From JBEKYD01 sp049509915 (GTDB taxonomy: Bacteria; Acidobacteriota; Terriglobia; Bryobacterales; Bryobacteraceae): 24,315 nucleotides of DNA. Position 1 is the first letter of the stretch; the number at the start of each line of letters is the position of its first letter. Positions 14,374 to 21,681 of the stretch are shown here, one piece after another. The stretch spans positions 1 to 24,315 of the forward strand of contig JBEKZL010000117.1 in the NCBI GenBank assembly GCA_049509915.1. The letters are read 5' to 3'. Below the pieces are notes generated by a model that ran no database searches, was not told where the DNA came from, and saw only the letters and a program-made list of their open reading frames with translations. Made by a program: the position numbers and the translations under genes.

Positions 14374-15567
14374 ATGGACGAGACGTCGATTGCCTCTATT
14401 GAGCAGGCCAAAAAGGCGGCTTTCCGTGTCCTGCTACACAACGCACGGGGGCCGTTTCAAGGTCTGCCCCGAGCCGCCGGCTGGGGATACCCGGAACCTT
14501 ACACTCGGGACCTGATGATTTCAGCCCTGGGATTCCTGACCGACGGCAGTCCGGAGCTTACCGACGCGCTCCGCCGCACACTGGTGGCGCTGGCAGCCAA
14601 TCAGACGCCGCGTGGCCTCGTCCCATCGCTCGCGCACGATCCCGCCGACCGCGGCGCCAGCGATACGACGCCCCTGTTCCTCTTTGGCCTGGCGTTGTAC
14701 CGGAAACAAGCCAACCAACCGGAATTCCTCAACGGCGCGGCCCGGAAAGCCATGCAGTGGATGCAATACCAGAGCCCCGACGATATGGGAATGGTCTCGC
14801 AATTACCCACCAGCGATTGGCGCGACGAGCAGTGGGTCATGGGCTATGGGCTGTACGTGAATACATTGGTTTACGCTTATCTGCTCCAGTATGGCGAGCG
14901 TGAGTCCGCCGCTCGGCTGCGCGGGTTGATGAACCGCCTTGAGGTCCGTGGCGAAACGAAGAATCCTCACGAGCACGAGGGGCTTGTAGTGCCATCGAAA
15001 CCTTACTACGCCCTCTATTCCTACAAACTCTTTAGCAGCGACCGTTTCGACTTGCTGGGCAACAGCCTTGCGATCCTGACCGGGATTGCCTCGCTTGAGC
15101 GGGCACGAGACCTGGTGGCATGGATTGAGGCCGAGTGCGACGCCATTCGGGCGCGCGGAGAGTTAGCCGTGGAGTTGCCGCCTTGCTTGTTTCCATATAT
15201 CCTCCGCCACGATCCCGACTGGCACCCGCGATACGAGCAATTCAACCGTCCCGGCGAGTATCACAACGGCGGCGTCTGGCCGTTCGTCTGCGGCTTCTAT
15301 GTTGCGGCATGCGTCGCCGCGGGCCAGATGGGCCTGGCGAAGCGGAAGCTGTTGGCCCTGACCGAACTTGTTAAGCCGTGGCACGAGAACGAGGCCGAAT
15401 GGGGCTTCAATGAGTGGATTGAAGCGGCGACCGGTAAGCCCAGCGGACGGGATTGGCAGACCTGGTCGGCCGCTATGTACCTGTACGCTGCGGAGTGCGC
15501 GGAGCGACAACGCACTCCGTTCTTCGACGAGATCCGTGCTACTACCTCAAACGCCCCTACTCCGTGA
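14374..15567 (+). CDS. GH100-like glycoside hydrolase (alpha/alpha barrel)
   Basis: A 397-residue protein with the pattern of neutral/alkaline invertases (GH100) and related amylo-1,6-glucosidase-type (alpha/alpha)6 barrels. GYPEPYTRDLMISALGFL (about 38-55) holds the probable catalytic Asp46. Also present are DWRDEQWVMGYGLYVNT, RPGEYHNGGVWPFVCGFYVAA and a terminal DWQTWSAAMYLYAAE. No signal peptide is visible, so it would act in the cytoplasm on sucrose, trehalose-like or glucan substrates. The frame opens with GTG at 14317, but the ATG at 14374 is preceded by GAGGTGG and is preferred. It follows the GT4 gene and overlaps the convergent metallothionein gene by 11 nt at its end. The exact substrate cannot be told from sequence. 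Confidence 0.85.
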   Translation: MDETSIASIEQAKKAAFRVLLHNARGPFQGLPRAAGWGYPEPYTRDLMISALGFLTDGSPELTDALRRTLVALAANQTPRGLVPSLAHDPADRGASDTTPLFLFGLALYRKQANQPEFLNGAARKAMQWMQYQSPDDMGMVSQLPTSDWRDEQWVMGYGLYVNTLVYAYLLQYGERESAARLRGLMNRLEVRGETKNPHEHEGLVVPSKPYYALYSYKLFSSDRFDLLGNSLAILTGIASLERARDLVAWIEAECDAIRARGELAVELPPCLFPYILRHDPDWHPRYEQFNRPGEYHNGGVWPFVCGFYVAACVAAGQMGLAKRKLLALTELVKPWHENEAEWGFNEWIEAATGKPSGRDWQTWSAAMYLYAAECAERQRTPFFDEIRATTSNAPTP

Positions 15568-15712
15568 GCGCGCAACCCGGATGACCGCAGTCGCACGAGA
15601 GCTCCACCTCTCCTTTCGCGTCTTCGCAGCGCTGGCTGCAGTAGGTCTTGTCGTCTGTTATCGTACACCGGCACGCCGGGTGTGCACATTTCTTTCGCTC
15701 AACAACAGCCAT
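15557..15712 (-). CDS. Bacterial metallothionein
   Basis: A 51-residue Cys-rich protein: MAVVERKKCAHPACRC, TYCSQRCEDAKG, ELSCDCGHPGCA. Nine cysteines and two histidines in the order C-H-x2-C-x-C, C-x3-C, C-x-C-x-H-x2-C match the prokaryotic metallothionein family, which binds zinc or cadmium in a four-metal cluster. The frame opens nine codons earlier; the ATG at 15712 follows AGAGGACAAAAC and fits the family start. The gene overlaps the last 11 nt of the GH100-like gene in the opposite direction and lies 45 nt after the second GT4 gene, with which it may be transcribed. A role in metal resistance or buffering is expected. Confidence 0.9.
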   Translation of the reverse strand: MAVVERKKCAHPACRCTITDDKTYCSQRCEDAKGEVELSCDCGHPGCALTE

Positions 15713-15757
15713 TTTGTTTTGTCCTCTCTGTCGACGCAATTTGTAACTTCTCGTACG

Positions 15758-17068
15758 CTAATAGTCTTCTTCACTTCGCGAATGTGAACCGAACGATGTG
15801 GTTGTATCTTTAAGGTAGTAAACCTGGTCCAGATCGAGCTCCCGCGAATCCTGTGGCTGACGGAAGTACCCGTTCACCGCAACCGATTCGTGGGGCACTG
15901 CTTGCTGGCGCGCGCGTTCAAAGGAGCGCAAGTACAAACTCGCCGTGTTGCTCCATACCATGGCCCGGCCCAACCTATAGGCGCGATCGCTCATCGAAAT
16001 CCGGCGCGTTCGATCGCGCAACAACCCACGCACCTCGCGCGCAATCGCCGCCGCATCCGCGAACGGCACCAGCACGCCACGCTGGTTACTCAGCAGCTCC
16101 GCGGCGTGCCAATACGGCGTTGAGACCACGGCTTTGCCCGCACCGAACGCATAAGCGAGTGTTCCCGACGTACTCTGGGCCTCGTCCAGATAAGGAGTAA
16201 TGTAAAGGTCTGCTGCTCCGATAAACTCGGTCAGTACCTTCAAGTCGACAAAACGGTTATGGAAGATGACGTTCTTCTCGACTCTGTTCTTCTTCGCTAT
16301 GGCCTCGAGACCAAGGCGGTAGCTCTCGCCTCGCGCCCGGAATTCGTTTGGGTGCGTGGCGCCCAATACAATGTAGACGACATCCGGAAACTCAGCCACC
16401 ACCTCGGGGAGAGCATTGAGTACATGTTCAATCCCTTTGTTCGGCGATAGCAGGCCGAACGTCAGCAATACCTTTTTTCCGGCCACGCCAAACTGACCTT
16501 TGTAGCAATCCGGGTCGACGAAACGCACGTCGGGAATGCCATGTGGAATCAGATCGATCTTCGCCGGGGATACCCCGTACACTTCCTCCAAAATCATTCG
16601 CCCCCGCTCCGCCATGACCACCAGGCGGTTAGAGTGCGCGGTCAATTCCCGCATCACGCGATGCTGGTCGGCGTTCGGCTTGAGCAGAACGGTGTGGAGA
16701 GTGGTGACGACCGGCGCCGATAGTCCGCGCAGCAGCTCCAATAAATAGCTGCCGGCTGGGCCGCCGAAGATCCCGAATTCGTGCTGGACCGAGACAACGT
16801 CTACGTTGCAGGAGTTCAGGAAGTCGGCCGCGCGCCAGTAAGACCCCAGGTCCCGCTCGGCGATTTCGAAGCGAACCGCCTCTGGATACCGATAACCCCC
16901 GTCGATGTCTGTGACCGGCACCGCGAAGCACGATCGTATGGGACCGAGCGCCGCCACGGCCTCAAGCAAATCGGCTGTAAATGTGGCGATGCCGCACTTA
17001 CGCGGCAGGTAGTCGCCGAGAAACGCAATGTTTCGAGCTCTGGACTCCATTTTCACGCCTGAACCCAT
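15758..17068 (-). CDS. Glycosyltransferase family 4, second copy type
   Basis: A 436-residue GT4 of a different subfamily from the one at 13155. It opens with RNIAFLGDYLPRKCGIATFT, then VDVVSVQHEFGIFGGPAGSY, LIPHGIPDVRFVDPD, LLTFGLLSPNKGIEHVLNAL and ITPYLDEAQSTSGTLAYAFG. The first Glu of the E-x7-E motif is present (LDEAQ), but the second position is Leu, as I recall for this subfamily. The C-terminal 45 residues are polar and variable. Start choice: ATG at 17068 follows GAGCGGGG; 17050 (MESRARN) is equally near the conserved start; 17167 has a better AGAGAGG site but adds 33 basic, unconserved residues. It likely builds a surface or compatible-solute glycoside with the neighbouring cluster. 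Confidence 0.88.
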   Translation of the reverse strand: MGSGVKMESRARNIAFLGDYLPRKCGIATFTADLLEAVAALGPIRSCFAVPVTDIDGGYRYPEAVRFEIAERDLGSYWRAADFLNSCNVDVVSVQHEFGIFGGPAGSYLLELLRGLSAPVVTTLHTVLLKPNADQHRVMRELTAHSNRLVVMAERGRMILEEVYGVSPAKIDLIPHGIPDVRFVDPDCYKGQFGVAGKKVLLTFGLLSPNKGIEHVLNALPEVVAEFPDVVYIVLGATHPNEFRARGESYRLGLEAIAKKNRVEKNVIFHNRFVDLKVLTEFIGAADLYITPYLDEAQSTSGTLAYAFGAGKAVVSTPYWHAAELLSNQRGVLVPFADAAAIAREVRGLLRDRTRRISMSDRAYRLGRAMVWSNTASLYLRSFERARQQAVPHESVAVNGYFRQPQDSRELDLDQVYYLKDTTTSFGSHSRSEEDY

Positions 17069-17537
17069 CCTTCCCCGCTCTTTGCGCCGCAATAAGGGGT
17101 GGTTCATTCCAACGCTGATCATACGCGGCGGCGAGCCGAATATCGTCCTTTGCACGAGACGGCCCATACTGAAACCTCTCTGTTTGGAAGGCGGAGCCCG
17201 CCGATGCACCGTGCTGGCGGCAAATTCGCCGGAATTTCGATGCAAAGGCCGCACTTGGAGTGCTAAATTTGCCCACGGGTGGTAGAATCGGCGCCAGTGA
17301 GTGCGCCGAAGGGGCGAGTGTGAGTTGTGTAAATTGGCCATGCCGAGGCCAAGAAATGCACCTTGGAGGATCAAGAATGGCGACTCGGCGTACACTGAGA
17401 CAGACCTGCGGACAGCGGACGTGGCCGATCGAGACCAGGCGCGCCGGCGCGCCCTCCAAGGTCAGCCCGGCATGACGGGCCTGATTTTTCACTGGCCGGT
17501 ACGACGAGTCAAAGATGTCTTCAAAGCCCGTCCGTTG
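17069..17537. other. Region upstream of the second GT4 gene, no firm gene
   Basis: Part of it (to 17167) may be a longer start of the GT4 gene. The rest is open on the plus strand in two frames. One, ATG at about 17377 after TTGGAGGATCAAG, would give a 32-residue Arg-rich peptide with a very good ribosome binding site but no recognisable pattern. The other begins at 17301 with a CELC motif and runs on as antisense to the DUF2950 gene. Neither can be supported as a gene from sequence alone. Confidence 0.4.
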
Positions 17538-18491
17538 CTATTCCAGGATCACCGGCCGCCAGGATTTGTCGGGATTGAATCGCGTCATCTGGCGGGCTTC
17601 GATGGCGGTTCCGGCCCCCAGGTCCTTTTCGTAAACCACTCCGTCGTGGTTGATGAGAAGAGTCTTGACTCCGGACACGCCGTACTCCGCGGGCCAGGCG
17701 ACCAGAGCAAAACCGCCAATCATCTTACCGCTCACCACATAATCGAACGCTCCCCCGGCAGCGTCCGGTCCCTGAGATTTCAGCACTCGGTAGTAGTATC
17801 CGTGGAAAGGCTCCGGCTTCTTCCCCCCGGCGGACTGATTCGCGGCTGCGGCCTCGGCGAATGCTCGCGAAACCAGAGTTTCGGGAGCGCCGTCCAGATA
17901 CAGCCCATCCTGCTTGCCCGGTGTGCCGGCGATCCTCTGCGCATATTTCAGAACACCATCTCCGTCGCGCGACTCCGAGGCGTAATCCATTTGTGCCTCC
18001 ACGTAGCCCCGGCAAACTTCCATTGCATTCAATTCGTTCCTGCCAATCCTGCGCGCCAGAATCTCGAGCTTCCCGCTAGCCGAACCCAGTAGCCATCGTC
18101 CGTCCCTGCGAATCAAAGGAACCGGAAACGGCCACTCTTGCTCCCCCACCGTGAAGGTCGCCCTGTCCGGCGTCAATGGGTCTTCATCGAGCTGGAGCTT
18201 TTCGTGAGCCGAGCGCGCAAACTCGGCGCGTGAATCCTTATCTTGTGCGGCGTCGCCGGATTCGACGATGTCCTTGCCCGCAGGTCCAAAAATCCGGAGG
18301 AGCGCCGCCGTGTCATTGCGCTCGGCTGCATCGATCGTCGCTTGAACAGCCTCCTGCGGCGTGGCAAATGTCTGCTGGCCATCCATTGGGCCGGCTTGAA
18401 GTAGAGTTACCCCAAGCACCAGGCCGGCGGCCAGAAACCGAGTGAGCCGCCGCGGGCTGTCTTTTACGTCGATAGAACTGATTTTCGCCAT
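17538..18491 (-). CDS. DUF2950 family exported protein
   Basis: A 317-residue protein with an N-terminal signal segment (FLAAGLVLGVTLLQAG, about 19-34, cleavage near MDGQQ). The mature part starts TFATPQEAVQATIDAAERND and contains WPFPVPLIRRDGRWLLGSASG, LNAMEVCRGYVEAQMDYA, PFHGYYYRVLKSQGPDAAGG and INHDGVVYEKDLG, the ordered landmarks of DUF2950. Its function is unknown; it is almost always encoded beside DUF3300, as here, with 15 nt between them. GAGGAAATC precedes the ATG at 18491. It is the last gene of the operon that begins at 20275. Confidence 0.92.
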   Translation of the reverse strand: MAKISSIDVKDSPRRLTRFLAAGLVLGVTLLQAGPMDGQQTFATPQEAVQATIDAAERNDTAALLRIFGPAGKDIVESGDAAQDKDSRAEFARSAHEKLQLDEDPLTPDRATFTVGEQEWPFPVPLIRRDGRWLLGSASGKLEILARRIGRNELNAMEVCRGYVEAQMDYASESRDGDGVLKYAQRIAGTPGKQDGLYLDGAPETLVSRAFAEAAAANQSAGGKKPEPFHGYYYRVLKSQGPDAAGGAFDYVVSGKMIGGFALVAWPAEYGVSGVKTLLINHDGVVYEKDLGAGTAIEARQMTRFNPDKSWRPVILE

Positions 18492-18506
18492 GATTTCCTC
18501 TCGCCC

Positions 18507-19688
18507 CTAGTGATGCCCGCCTCCGCCACCGTGGCCGCCTCCGCCGCCACGCATGCCGCCCCCGCCGCCCGAAAAGCCGCCGCTCCGGGCCGGCCCGAGA
18601 CTCGAATATCCATGGTCGCTCTGTGTGCGCGCCGCTCTGCCTTCCCGAACGCCGCCGAAAGCGCTACGGTTCTTGCTGGGCGCGCTCGAGGGAATCTGCC
18701 GATTACCCATTCGCTCGGCTCCGGATCGGGAGGCTGAGCCTCGGGCCTGCGCCTGTCCGGCCGCCCCGCGCGATTGCAGGTTCTGGCGCACGTTGCCTCG
18801 ATAACGGTTGGCCAGGGCGGCATTGGAATACGGCACGCCCTCGCGATGCGAGGCATCGTGGGCCCATGCGCTTCTTCCACTTAGGCTACCGATACCCCCG
18901 GAATTGAAATTGTACCGGTGGATAAAATTGTGATTGACGATGATATTGTGGCCGCCCCAGCCGGGTTGCCAACCCCACCCGCCCCAGCCTCCCCACCCGC
19001 CGCCAAAATATAAACCCATCGGGATGCCGATGCCAAAGCCAAAGTAAGCGCCAGGGTAATACCAACTTGCGTATGGATAATACAAAGGCGGTCCCCAGAT
19101 AAATGCGGGATCGTAGTATGGTAGGTACATCATTTGCGGATCGGCGGGCTGAATCGCGATGACGGGTTGCCCCGAGTCATTCGTGGTGCTCACGGTTTGC
19201 TGGCGCGTCGAGGACAGTTTTCCCGCCTGCTGCGCCTTCACCCGCATTCTCTGTATGGCGTCCATCACGTCGCCTTGCTGACTCAGAAACGCGTTTCCAA
19301 GATTTGTGGTCCACGTGATGTCTTGGTTCAACCGTTTGACAAGGTCCGGAAATACCACCAAGGCCTGGATGCTCGGATCCCAGTTCTGCTGTTGTGCCGC
19401 CTGGGTCAGGGCAGCGCCAGTCAAGCCCGGGTTTCTCTGGAGCCACTGGAAGGCTTGGACGAGTTCGAGCGGATAGGTTGACGCCACAAGGATCTGGCTT
19501 ACCAGCGGATCGGGGTACAGCGCTATGGGCGCTGTCAAATCGTCGAGTTGATCGGGCGTCAATGCCTGGCCGGGAGGCGGAAGTTGCGGCGGCTGTTGGG
19601 CAGCCAGCAGCTCGCCCCCCGGTGCAAGCAGTAGGGCGGCACAAAACACGCCTCGCATTAGGGTCAACGATAAATAACTGCGTTTCAT
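18507..19688 (-). CDS. DUF3300 family exported Gly/Trp/Tyr-rich protein
   Basis: A 393-residue exported protein. Signal peptide at about 1-30 (LLLAPGGELLAAQ). The DUF3300 domain, about 43-200, has LDDLTAPIALYPDPLVSQIL, TYPLELVQAFQWLQRNPGLT, NWDPSIQALVVFPDLVKRLN and GQPVIAIQPADPQMMYLPYY. Then comes a tyrosine/tryptophan/glycine-rich segment (WGPPLYYPYASWYYPGAYFG and repeats of GGWGGWG at about 229-246) and a tail ending in GGGGGMRGGGGGHGGGGGHH, a histidine-tipped glycine tract. The ATG at 19688 is 26 nt after the stop of the His-rich gene upstream; the frame opens earlier without support. It probably lies in the periplasm or on the outer membrane; the function of the family is unknown. Confidence 0.93.
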   Translation of the reverse strand: MKRSYLSLTLMRGVFCAALLLAPGGELLAAQQPPQLPPPGQALTPDQLDDLTAPIALYPDPLVSQILVASTYPLELVQAFQWLQRNPGLTGAALTQAAQQQNWDPSIQALVVFPDLVKRLNQDITWTTNLGNAFLSQQGDVMDAIQRMRVKAQQAGKLSSTRQQTVSTTNDSGQPVIAIQPADPQMMYLPYYDPAFIWGPPLYYPYASWYYPGAYFGFGIGIPMGLYFGGGWGGWGGWGWQPGWGGHNIIVNHNFIHRYNFNSGGIGSLSGRSAWAHDASHREGVPYSNAALANRYRGNVRQNLQSRGAAGQAQARGSASRSGAERMGNRQIPSSAPSKNRSAFGGVREGRAARTQSDHGYSSLGPARSGGFSGGGGGMRGGGGGHGGGGGHH

Positions 19689-19714
19689 GGATTCCGATCC
19701 TCTCGGGCGTGCGA

Positions 19715-20077
19715 TCACTTCCGCGAACCTTCTCTGCGTGCGCGCAGTTCCTGCACGGCATGGGACCAGTCTTCCTCGGGCGATCCCTCCGGACAGCCTC
19801 TGGCTTGCCAAAGGGCGTGGGCCAGCACTGCGATGTCTTCGTGCCCAAAGTTTCCGATGTCGTGTTCCGTCACGGCGTCCCGGTGCACCTGCTCCGTATG
19901 CTGATGAGCCTGTTGGGAATGTTCGAGAGCCCGCCGGGAAAGCTCTTGCCCGGTTTGATGATCTTGTTTCTCATGGGCTTCCGCCGCACTGAGATGAGCG
20001 TGGGCGGCGCTATCGTGCAGCTCGGCGGCACGCTGATGATTTTCGTAACGCGACCCGTGGTTATAGCGTGTAGACAT
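19715..20077 (-). CDS. His-rich helical protein with C-terminal DUF2934
   Basis: A 120-residue soluble protein. The first 68 residues are helical and rich in His, Ala and Glu (RAAELHDSAAHAHLSAAEAH, RRALEHSQQAHQHTEQVH). They align position by position with the product of the gene just upstream, which shows tandem duplication. Residues about 78-115 (EDIAVLAHALWQARGCPEGS, PEEDWSHAVQELRAR) match DUF2934, a short domain common in soil bacteria. The histidines may bind metal, though no fixed motif is visible. The start codon abuts the previous stop (TAGATG), and its ribosome binding site GGGAGG lies inside the previous gene, so translation is coupled. The DUF3300 gene follows after 26 nt. Confidence 0.85.
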   Translation of the reverse strand: MSTRYNHGSRYENHQRAAELHDSAAHAHLSAAEAHEKQDHQTGQELSRRALEHSQQAHQHTEQVHRDAVTEHDIGNFGHEDIAVLAHALWQARGCPEGSPEEDWSHAVQELRARREGSRK

Positions 20078-20275
20078 CTAAAGCCTCCCTACCTGCCCTG
20101 ACTTGTTGTGGGCTTCCTTCGCCAGATGATAAGCGTGATCCGAGTACTCCAGCGCTCGTTCCGAATGCCAGATCGAGGCCGTATAATCCCCCTTTTCGTT
20201 ATGTTCAGCGGCAGTACGATGAGCTCTTGCTGCGAGTTCGTGCTGTTCGGCGGCTCTCCGGTGTGCCTCGTGCAT
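20078..20275 (-). CDS. Short His/Ala-rich helical protein, first gene of the DUF3300 operon
   Basis: A 65-residue protein, MHEAHRRAAEQHELAARAHR then TAAEHNEKGDYTASIWHSER and ALEYSDHAYHLAKEAH. It is homologous to the N-terminal two thirds of the next gene (shared RAAE-H--AA-AH--AAE-H-K-D, and RALE-S--A). A helical hairpin is likely. The frame is open 61 codons further upstream, but the ATG at 20275 has GGGAGG 8 nt before it and begins the conserved pattern. A sigma54-like element at 20316-20331 would start transcription 30 nt upstream. The operon continues through DUF2934, DUF3300 and DUF2950. Function unknown. Confidence 0.82.
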   Translation of the reverse strand: MHEAHRRAAEQHELAARAHRTAAEHNEKGDYTASIWHSERALEYSDHAYHLAKEAHNKSGQVGRL

Positions 20276-20315
20276 TATGGTTCCTCCCGTGGAAGCGTAG
20301 GCGCCTTTCTTTATA

Positions 20316-20331
20316 TGCACGAGGCAGACCA
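20316..20331 (-). promoter_or_regulatory. Sigma54-like promoter of the His-rich/DUF3300/DUF2950 operon
   Basis: The minus strand reads TGGTCTGCCTCGTGCA, with exact GG-N10-GC spacing and 8 of 12 consensus positions. The predicted start near 20305 gives a 30-nt leader ending in GGGAGGAACCATA before the ATG at 20275. The match alone is modest; position and spacing raise confidence. Confidence 0.42.
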
Positions 20332-20483
20332 ATCTCTTCGGAAATCGTGAATGCCCCCGAAAAGGGCCAGGATCGCTGAAATGTCCTGACGAGTGCGCAA
20401 TCCGACGGCCGATTGAAGGCGACAAAGCCCGCATCCCGCTGGTTCCGCCCCACGTCAACCCGGCTGGAATTGTCCCATCGGGT

Positions 20484-20678
20484 TTAACGATGAGGCTCCA
20501 TGGTGCGGACTTTGCACTCGCCGCGGCACATTCTGCATGTGTGAACTGGCTGCACCACGGCGTCCTTCTCCCCAGGCGGTTGGTGCTGCGCGTGCACTGC
20601 TGGTTGTGCCGCGATCTTGAGCGTGCCTTGAGCGCCGCAGCGGGCGCAACCGGGTGGACGCGGCCTGATTGTGCGCAT
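20484..20678 (-). CDS. Putative small zinc-ribbon-like protein
   Basis: A 64-residue polypeptide with two cysteine clusters: GCARCGAQGTLKI near residues 10-22 and HTCRMCRGECKVRTMEPH near 46-63. CxxC-G at one end and C-x2-C-x3-C at the other look like the two knuckles of a zinc ribbon, with a proline/glutamine-rich linker between. A stop codon lies two codons before the ATG at 20678, so the start is fixed, but the ribosome binding site is poor. A longer overlapping minus-strand frame (20455-20736) and a plus-strand frame lack such a pattern. It lies divergent to the PRC-barrel gene. Confidence 0.45.
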   Translation of the reverse strand: MRTIRPRPPGCARCGAQGTLKIAAQPAVHAQHQPPGEKDAVVQPVHTCRMCRGECKVRTMEPHR

Positions 20679-20719
20679 TATTCAGCGCATCCGCGAGCCG
20701 GCGCTCCGGTTTGTGGATC

Positions 20720-20735
20720 GGGCAGCGAAAATGCA
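20720..20735 (+). promoter_or_regulatory. Sigma54-like promoter of the PRC-barrel gene
   Basis: The site reads GGGCAGCGAAAATGCA: GG-N10-GC spacing exact, 8 of 12 consensus positions (GGCA and TGCA complete). The predicted start near 20746 leaves a 23-nt leader with GGGAGGGCG before the ATG at 20769. Confidence 0.42.
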
Positions 20736-20768
20736 CTCGTCAGTTGATCGCCTGGGAGGGCGAAGACA

Positions 20769-21569
20769 ATGTTAACGAACGCATCGCATCTGAAAGGCCT
20801 TGTGATCCGAGCGACGGATGGCGAGCTTGGAACTGTAGATCAGTTCTATTTCGACGACGAGACATGGGCCATCCGCTATCTCTTGGTAGACACTGGCGGC
20901 TGGCTTGCCGGCCGCCGAGTGCTCATCTCGCCATTCTCCGTAATTCAGGCGGACCTGCTGGCCGGACGATTGGATGTGGCACTTACGAAAAAACAGGTTG
21001 AACGCAGTCCTGATATCAATACCCACCAGCCCGTTTCCCGGCAGCACGAGGTCGCATACCTCGGCTATTACGGTTACCCCTATTATTGGGGTGGTCCCTA
21101 TCTTTGGGGACCGGCGTTCTACCCGGCCGGCTTCGCTAATGCAGCCAGTGCCTCGGCGGAAGCGACGGCGGACAGGATTCTCAGAGAGTCTCCGGATTCC
21201 CATCTGCGAAGTAGCGAGGCCGTCACCGGTTACCGCATTGAGTCGGCTGATGGTGAAATCGGCCATCTCGACGGGTTTGTGATTGACGATGAAGCCTGGG
21301 CGATCCGCTATATCGAAGTCGCTACGCGCAATTGGTGGCCGGGCAAAAAGGTGCTGGTTTCTCCGCCATGGATTGAACGGGTGAGTTGGGCGGATTCCAA
21401 GGTCTACGTCAGCCTTTCCCGGGAGGCCATCCAGGGCGCCCCGGAGTACGCCCAGTCTTCACCGGTCACTCGAGAGTATGAGAATCGGCTTTATTTTCAC
21501 TACGGCCGGCCTCCATATTGGCTTCACGAAGAGCAACACACAGCTGCCCATTCCATTGGCGGCGCTTAA
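20769..21569 (+). CDS. Double PRC-barrel domain protein
   Basis: A 266-residue soluble protein with two PRC-barrel repeats. The first, about 5-80, has LKGLVIRATDGELGTVDQFY, WAIRYLLVDTGGWLAGRRVL. The second, about 150-230, has VTGYRIESADGEIGHLDGFV, WAIRYIEVATRNWWPGKKVL. The linker (about 95-125) is rich in Tyr, Trp, Gly and Pro (YLGYYGYPYYWGGPYLWGP). The C-terminus is His-rich. PRC barrels are small beta barrels found in ribosome maturation factors, photosynthetic reaction centre subunits and many stress proteins; this double form without a membrane segment is common in soil bacteria and its role is unknown. GGGAGGGCG precedes the ATG. A hairpin repeat at 21581-21632 follows the stop codon. 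Confidence 0.9.
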   Translation: MLTNASHLKGLVIRATDGELGTVDQFYFDDETWAIRYLLVDTGGWLAGRRVLISPFSVIQADLLAGRLDVALTKKQVERSPDINTHQPVSRQHEVAYLGYYGYPYYWGGPYLWGPAFYPAGFANAASASAEATADRILRESPDSHLRSSEAVTGYRIESADGEIGHLDGFVIDDEAWAIRYIEVATRNWWPGKKVLVSPPWIERVSWADSKVYVSLSREAIQGAPEYAQSSPVTREYENRLYFHYGRPPYWLHEEQHTAAHSIGGA

Positions 21570-21580
21570 GTACAACCGGT

Positions 21581-21632
21581 CCCTGACCGTCGCGGCTCGG
21601 AAACGCGCGAAACCGAGCCGCGACAGCCAGGG
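21581..21632. repeat. Long GC-rich palindrome (REP/BIME-like intergenic repeat)
   Basis: GTCGCGGCTCGG (21589-21600) and CCGAGCCGCGAC (21613-21624) form a perfect 12-bp inverted repeat around AAACGCGCGAAA. Outside it, CCCTG and CAGGG extend the stem after a 3x3 internal loop. It starts 11 nt after the PRC-barrel stop codon. A degenerate right half recurs at 23835-23862. I recall similar palindromes as abundant intergenic repeats in Solibacter-like genomes. It lacks a T tract but could still end transcription or protect the mRNA 3' end. Confidence 0.8.
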
Positions 21633-21681
21633 AGCGGCTGCCGGAACGAGTCTGAATTGCGAGAGCGAGTAGAAGGAAATC

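Noticed and set aside
13188..14441. A 417-codon minus-strand frame
   Set aside because: It is antisense to the GT4 gene, which carries the E-x7-E motif. The shadow has no ribosome binding site or recognisable pattern.
17301..18092. A 263-codon plus-strand frame with a CELC motif at its start
   Set aside because: Most of it is antisense to DUF2950. Only the first 60 codons lie outside that gene, and they carry no clear family signal.
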